Assembly (NCBI RefSeq): GCF_001719045.1
Contig: NZ_CP015423.1
Span: 2,254,001 to 2,318,000 of the forward strand
Source of the DNA: Paenibacillus polymyxa
Lineage (GTDB): Bacteria > Bacillota > Bacilli > Paenibacillales > Paenibacillaceae
Direction: 5' to 3'
Length of the DNA: 64,000 nt
In this document: piece by piece, positions 59,815 through 64,000 of the stretch
How the letters are laid out: each line of letters opens with the position of its first letter
How positions within the stretch are numbered: position 1 is the first letter of the stretch
Made by a program: the position numbers and the translations under genes
The notes under the pieces: generated by a model
What the model saw: only the letters and a program-made list of their open reading frames with translations
What the model was told of the DNA's origin: nothing
The model's database searches: none

Positions 59815-62800
59815 TTAGATTTTAGGAAGCAGCTTTTTATCAGCCATAACTTTAGCTACAATAATGGCTGCATCTCCACGTAAGGTCAGAGAAGTAGGAT
59901 TAAACATATATCCTTTTTTCAGATCGCTTGCATCAACAGGTGAACCCGTAATAAAGCCTTTCTTGGCAATAGCCAATACAGATGCCTGTGCATAGTAATC
60001 AATTTTGTCCGCATCTTTAAAGGTCTTAGACAGATTCTTCATGATCTTGTCATGATCTGTTTCAAGCTTCAAATTCAATGCCTTAGCGATAATGACTGCT
60101 GCATCTTGGCGTGTGATTACATCTTCCGGCATAAAGATTCTTGGTTGCGAACCTTTGACAATACCAGCGCGTGCAGCTGTTTCAATATAACGATAATCAT
60201 AGAGCGCATCTGCTGATATCGTATTTGGAATAGACACGTCGTCAAAATGCTTCGCTCCGCTGAAATTAAGCGGAATTTGCAGACCTTTGACGATCATAGA
60301 CGTAAATTCGCCTCTTTTAATGTAGCTGTCAGGTCCAAAGCTATTAATTGGATCCATTGGGTTCATGACACCTTTAGCCAAAATGGCTTCGATGTAATCT
60401 CTGGCGTATTTGTGCTTAATGACATCACTATACGTTTCTCCAACTTTAGCAACTACATAGTAACCGAAACGATCAAACGGTACTTTAATGGTGTGTTTTT
60501 TCGGATCCACCACACCACCAATGTTCTGCCAGTCTTTAAGATCAGAATCAAAATAGAACACCGACATTTGTTTCCCTGCATCCTGAGCAATACTGCTATC
60601 ATACGTCAGCGTCAATGTAGCACGCTTGGAAGGTACTAGCTCGTTAGATGGGTCACGCCAGTAGAAGTTTTTGATCTTGCTATTGTCATTTTGCGATTTG
60701 TTAGCCAATTGATATGGATCAGCACCATATGTCACCGGATCGTAAGCATCCGTTTTGATATCATCTGCGGTACCAGGGTCAATCCAGAATACCGGACTGG
60801 ACTTGGTAAAGCGACTTGGAAAATCCCGGTTGAAATATTTACTTCCATCTGCGATCAAGCTCCGCATATCGGACAATGCTTTTTCAGTTTCAAATTCATG
60901 ACGATCTACCACACCATCTTCGCTATTTGCTATCGCAAAGTACAAAGTATGGCCAGAGAAAACCTGGTTTTTGAATTGCTGTGGTTGATCGTAATCCCGG
61001 CGAATTAGACTCGTTCCCTTCGCAAAAGCAAGTGTAAGATTACCATCGAACACTTTGTGCGATGTTTTCATCGCTTCCATGTACTGCTCGCCAGGGATAT
61101 TAGTAGGCACATATTTAACAGTAATAGTCTGTTTCAGTTTTTCTTTGCCTACAGTAACCACTACATCAATTTTATTATCTTTGTTGGCTTTTAGACCTGT
61201 AACGATGGCTTTGTAAGTTGATGGATAATCAATGGTGCCATCATAATCAGAGTCGAAACCCTCTTGAACTGCTGTTTCTTTACCTACCGTAACACTATCT
61301 GCATTACCTGCATTTACAACAACTTGCACAAAGTTTTGATTCACGATTCTCTTTTCAGGGAGTGGACGCAAAATATCAAAAGATGTGGATTGACCGGATA
61401 CTTGCAGTCGGAAAGTAGCAAATGGTCCGCCCTTGCCGCTATTGTACAAGGTAATGTTATAAGCTACTGGTGTTCCATCTTGCGAAATAGTTTGGTTTTT
61501 CAACACAAAGCTGAAATACTTTTTATCCGGATGGTAGTACACAAGCAGGTCTTTTAAATCTTTATTTGTAAATTTATCTGTAGTAGAACCGGAATTGTAT
61601 GTTGTCTTAGCATCTTCTGCTGAGAAAAACTCGTTACTCAGTGTCCAGTTGACTTCACTGTCATCCGATCCCTTAATCTCCAAAATATATTGATCTTTAT
61701 TAGCAATATCACTTAACGAACCATTTACCTGATCTGCTTTACCCAAATCAGCAATACTGAAAGTACCAAATACATTGATATTTTTCAGAGATGTATTGTA
61801 GTTGGTGTCATCCACTTTGGTGAAATTAGCATCTTTTGATTTCGGAGCAATTTCGCTATATTTCGGCGTATTGCTCAAGCCGCTAACTGGTGTAAAAGGG
61901 ATGATTCCTTGTGTGTTGGGAACAGGAATTACTGGAATATTCGTCTGTGTAAAGTTTACTTTTACCGTATTGCTGTACTCAATACCTGGCTTGTATACAA
62001 ACTTGATTTCATTATTTCCGTTCGCCAAGGCATTGGCTGCGGCTGTCTCCGAGGAAGCAGCAAGCTTGAAGTCCGCTCCTGAACCATCCAAATCAACCAA
62101 TACATTATTAATATACAGAAATACATTTCGGTTACTTCCAGTGTAATGAATATCTGCTGCGTTGCTCACATCAAGTAATTTACCTTTAAAGTTGCCCAGC
62201 TGAGTCAATTTATAGGTATTCAAGTTTGAGCTGGATGTATTCAACGGAATTTGTTGCCCATCATAAATCGTGTCGTATTTCATGAACGGACCCTGCAACA
62301 GATTCACCGTAGCTTTAATTAACTTGGTCGAATCACCATTCAGATAAAAATTCAGTACATTTTGTCCTTCTTTAGGCAAAGTGTCTACATAAGCAACAAT
62401 TTTCTTCACTTGCGTTGACTTACCATTAATTGTACGAATCACATCTTGAGGCGACCCTACAGTATGAACCGTTACTCCGGAAAGCTCACTAATTGAAGAA
62501 GGTGCACCATTAACAACGATAAACTCCATACCTACGGGTACAGATGCAGCATCTGTAGTCTTGTTCTTCATAGAGCTACCTGTTAATTTCATAGCTTCAT
62601 CTAGGGCAGCTGCCTGATCAGACCCGCTTCCTTTAGTTCTGTTCAACAATTGAGTATTAAAATCAGGAAGATAGTTAACATCATCAATATACGGCTGAGT
62701 GCTGCTGCGCAATGTAAATTGGACAGCCGATGGAGCTGGAGGTGTACTGCTATCCGTATAAGTTATGCCCAGGGATGCTCTGGTCAAATGATCAAGTACA

Positions 62801-63834
62801 GCTTCCGAAGGTACAGTCACCTGAAATGGATATACTTTATAACCATTTGATGTAACTACATTTGCAGTATCAATTGTGGCATCAACCCCAGTCGCACTAC
62901 CTACAGCACTACCATTGTTACTCACATCGGTAAAACGTGCATTGATTGTGGCCACTCCTGGATCGGTTGCACCGCCTGGCACCAAAACATTACCTTTTAA
63001 AACCACACCACTTGTAGACGATACGGTAAAGTCAGGCGAAGTGGTCAAATCAGCAGAAACATTCCCATCCTTATTCAGGGTCAAATCAGAGAATTCCGGT
63101 TTACCCGTATAAATCGTAATTTCACGTGTAACTGTGAGGGCCTGAGTTCCGTTGCCCACTTTAATAGTCACTATATTTTTACCTGGACTGAGTACCACAC
63201 TACCTGTTAATTTATATGCGGTATAAGAGTTAACTGTATACGTATTACTGCTTTTTGCAGACGTGAGCGTTACACTGTCAGCATTAGGAGCCGTACCTTG
63301 AATGACTACTTTCACATCATCCGTACCGCTATTGCGTGCGTCTGTCAGCACCGCTGTCTGATTCTCAAGCAACTGCTCGGTTTCACCATTCAACGTAGCA
63401 GATAGATCATAAAGCTTAGGCCCATCCTGATACTCAATGTAAATGGAGTCCTTCATATCAGCCGAATTTTGGCTACTTTGAAATGTAATCCGGTTCAAAC
63501 CAGGAAACAGTTTAATGTCTGTAACTTTAAGCGTAGAGCCACTGACTGTAATTCCGCCTTTTTGACTCTCGTTCTTATTAACCACGTTAAGGTTTGTTCC
63601 ATTTTTAGAGAGTTGGAATACACTATAAGATATAGTACTTCCGTTCACTCCGTTAATCGTACCGTTAACTGTAACTCGGTCAGTGTTTACCATTCTAGCC
63701 GAATCCACATCATATTTTTCACTTGGAAAAATAAAATAAGTTCCCGTCGCAGCATGAGCCGTACCTACCAGGGCCGCCGGCACCAAGCCAATGATGAGAC
63801 CAACCGTCAGCAACATGGATAGCAATCGTTTCAA
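59815..63834 (-). CDS. S-layer-type protein with three C-terminal SLH domains
   Basis: A 1339-residue exported surface protein. The start is TTG 63834 (AAAGGAGG 8 bases upstream; the ATG between them is out of frame and stops at once): MKRLLSMLLTVGLIIGLVPAALVGTAHA, a clear signal peptide. Residues about 30-1130 are a string of Ig-like or beta-sandwich domains (repeated G-x-A-P-N-A-D-S-V-T-L, N-x-I-x-V-x-V elements) with no catalytic motif. The last 200 residues hold three SLH domains: YSDVIKHKYARDYIEAILAKGVM...GEFTSMIVKGL, FDDVSIPNTISADALYDYRYIETAARAGIVKG...RQDAAVIIAKAL, and FKDADKIDYYAQASVLAIAKKGFITG...RGDAAIIVAKVM. SLH domains bind pyruvylated wall polymer, so the protein coats the cell. 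Monocistronic. Confidence 0.92.
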   Translation of the reverse strand: MKRLLSMLLTVGLIIGLVPAALVGTAHAATGTYFIFPSEKYDVDSARMVNTDRVTVNGTINGVNGSTISYSVFQLSKNGTNLNVVNKNESQKGGITVSGSTLKVTDIKLFPGLNRITFQSSQNSADMKDSIYIEYQDGPKLYDLSATLNGETEQLLENQTAVLTDARNSGTDDVKVVIQGTAPNADSVTLTSAKSSNTYTVNSYTAYKLTGSVVLSPGKNIVTIKVGNGTQALTVTREITIYTGKPEFSDLTLNKDGNVSADLTTSPDFTVSSTSGVVLKGNVLVPGGATDPGVATINARFTDVSNNGSAVGSATGVDATIDTANVVTSNGYKVYPFQVTVPSEAVLDHLTRASLGITYTDSSTPPAPSAVQFTLRSSTQPYIDDVNYLPDFNTQLLNRTKGSGSDQAAALDEAMKLTGSSMKNKTTDAASVPVGMEFIVVNGAPSSISELSGVTVHTVGSPQDVIRTINGKSTQVKKIVAYVDTLPKEGQNVLNFYLNGDSTKLIKATVNLLQGPFMKYDTIYDGQQIPLNTSSSNLNTYKLTQLGNFKGKLLDVSNAADIHYTGSNRNVFLYINNVLVDLDGSGADFKLAASSETAAANALANGNNEIKFVYKPGIEYSNTVKVNFTQTNIPVIPVPNTQGIIPFTPVSGLSNTPKYSEIAPKSKDANFTKVDDTNYNTSLKNINVFGTFSIADLGKADQVNGSLSDIANKDQYILEIKGSDDSEVNWTLSNEFFSAEDAKTTYNSGSTTDKFTNKDLKDLLVYYHPDKKYFSFVLKNQTISQDGTPVAYNITLYNSGKGGPFATFRLQVSGQSTSFDILRPLPEKRIVNQNFVQVVVNAGNADSVTVGKETAVQEGFDSDYDGTIDYPSTYKAIVTGLKANKDNKIDVVVTVGKEKLKQTITVKYVPTNIPGEQYMEAMKTSHKVFDGNLTLAFAKGTSLIRRDYDQPQQFKNQVFSGHTLYFAIANSEDGVVDRHEFETEKALSDMRSLIADGSKYFNRDFPSRFTKSSPVFWIDPGTADDIKTDAYDPVTYGADPYQLANKSQNDNSKIKNFYWRDPSNELVPSKRATLTLTYDSSIAQDAGKQMSVFYFDSDLKDWQNIGGVVDPKKHTIKVPFDRFGYYVVAKVGETYSDVIKHKYARDYIEAILAKGVMNPMDPINSFGPDSYIKRGEFTSMIVKGLQIPLNFSGAKHFDDVSIPNTISADALYDYRYIETAARAGIVKGSQPRIFMPEDVITRQDAAVIIAKALNLKLETDHDKIMKNLSKTFKDADKIDYYAQASVLAIAKKGFITGSPVDASDLKKGYMFNPTSLTLRGDAAIIVAKVMADKKLLPKI

Positions 63835-63905
63835 ATCATTGTCCTCCTTTGATTCTGTCGCACCTTGGGGTACGTAATCATTCAATACTTTTTTTATCGG
63901 TAGTA

Positions 63906-63933
63906 AACATACAAAAAATTAGTAAATTCTCAA
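63906..63933 (-). promoter_or_regulatory. possible SigA promoter of the SLH gene
   Basis: Minus strand: TTGAGA (63928-63933), 16 bases, TATGTT (63906-63911). The match is moderate; the leader would be about 65 bases. Confidence 0.4.
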
Positions 63934-63964
63934 AAAAGGAGGGAGTTTTTTTACAGCAAACATC

Positions 63965-64000
63965 AAAAAAGCCTTCAAACCCGCGGTATACCGCCAAGCT
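63965..64000 (-). terminator. terminator of a gene beyond the right edge (partial)
   Basis: On the minus strand GCTT...GGCGGTATACCGC...AAGGC pairs and is followed by TTTTTTGATG. The window ends within or just at the stem, so it is incomplete, but it implies another minus-strand gene to the right. Confidence 0.45.

Overview
The window looks like a chromosomal segment of a low-to-mid GC, spore-forming, flagellated monoderm, most likely Paenibacillus (P. polymyxa group). The grounds are a flagellar/competence late block (flaG-fliD-fliS, hag, csrA, fliW, flgLKNM, yvyF, comFC, comFA, degU, degS) in Bacillales order, an alpha/beta-type spore protein, S-layer homology (SLH) and copper-amine-oxidase-like stalk domains, Firmicute-type AGGAGG ribosome sites, and frequent TTG/GTG starts. 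The genus call rests on gene content and style, not on a database search.

Layout. 1-12.5 kb: a possible Cys-rich micro-ORF at the left edge, hpf (ribosome hibernation) on the minus strand, and a divergent 3700-codon gene made almost entirely of 26 DUF11-like beta-sandwich repeats in an A/B alternation with a strict 768-bp period. 12.6-14.2 kb: a cold-shock protein and a secreted protein of unknown function. 14.5-23.1 kb: one minus-strand operon, maf-legB-legF-legI-legG-legH-legC-DUF2920. It encodes every step from UDP-GlcNAc to CMP-legionaminic acid plus a Maf flagellin glycosyltransferase. 23.2-31.8 kb: late flagellar genes, with SigD-like promoters in front of hag, flaG and (weaker) maf, and two CsrA-type hairpins in the hag leader beside the csrA/fliW genes.

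32-39 kb: a secreted LysM protein behind a structured leader, comFC, comFA (with a GC-rich insertion), a small membrane protein, and the degS/degU two-component pair. 39-48 kb: a secreted phosphodiester glycosidase with a stalk domain, then a plus-strand operon of RND adaptor, RND pump and TetR regulator behind a promoter with a near-ideal palindromic operator, then metK. 49-64 kb: a divergent small acid-soluble spore protein, a secreted protein of unknown function, a TolC-family protein fused to a stalk domain, an abundant-type secreted stalk-domain protein with tandem promoters and two in-frame starts, a second RND adaptor/pump pair, and a 1339-residue SLH-domain S-layer-type protein.

How it fits together. 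The leg operon and Maf probably glycosylate the flagellin encoded 3 kb away, with timing from SigD and FliW-CsrA. The 49-64 kb block combines inner-membrane pump, adaptor, TolC-like protein and several wall-layer proteins in a cell without an outer membrane. Whether these form a trans-wall export path is the most interesting open question here, together with the giant DUF11-repeat protein, which lacks a signal peptide and wall anchor.
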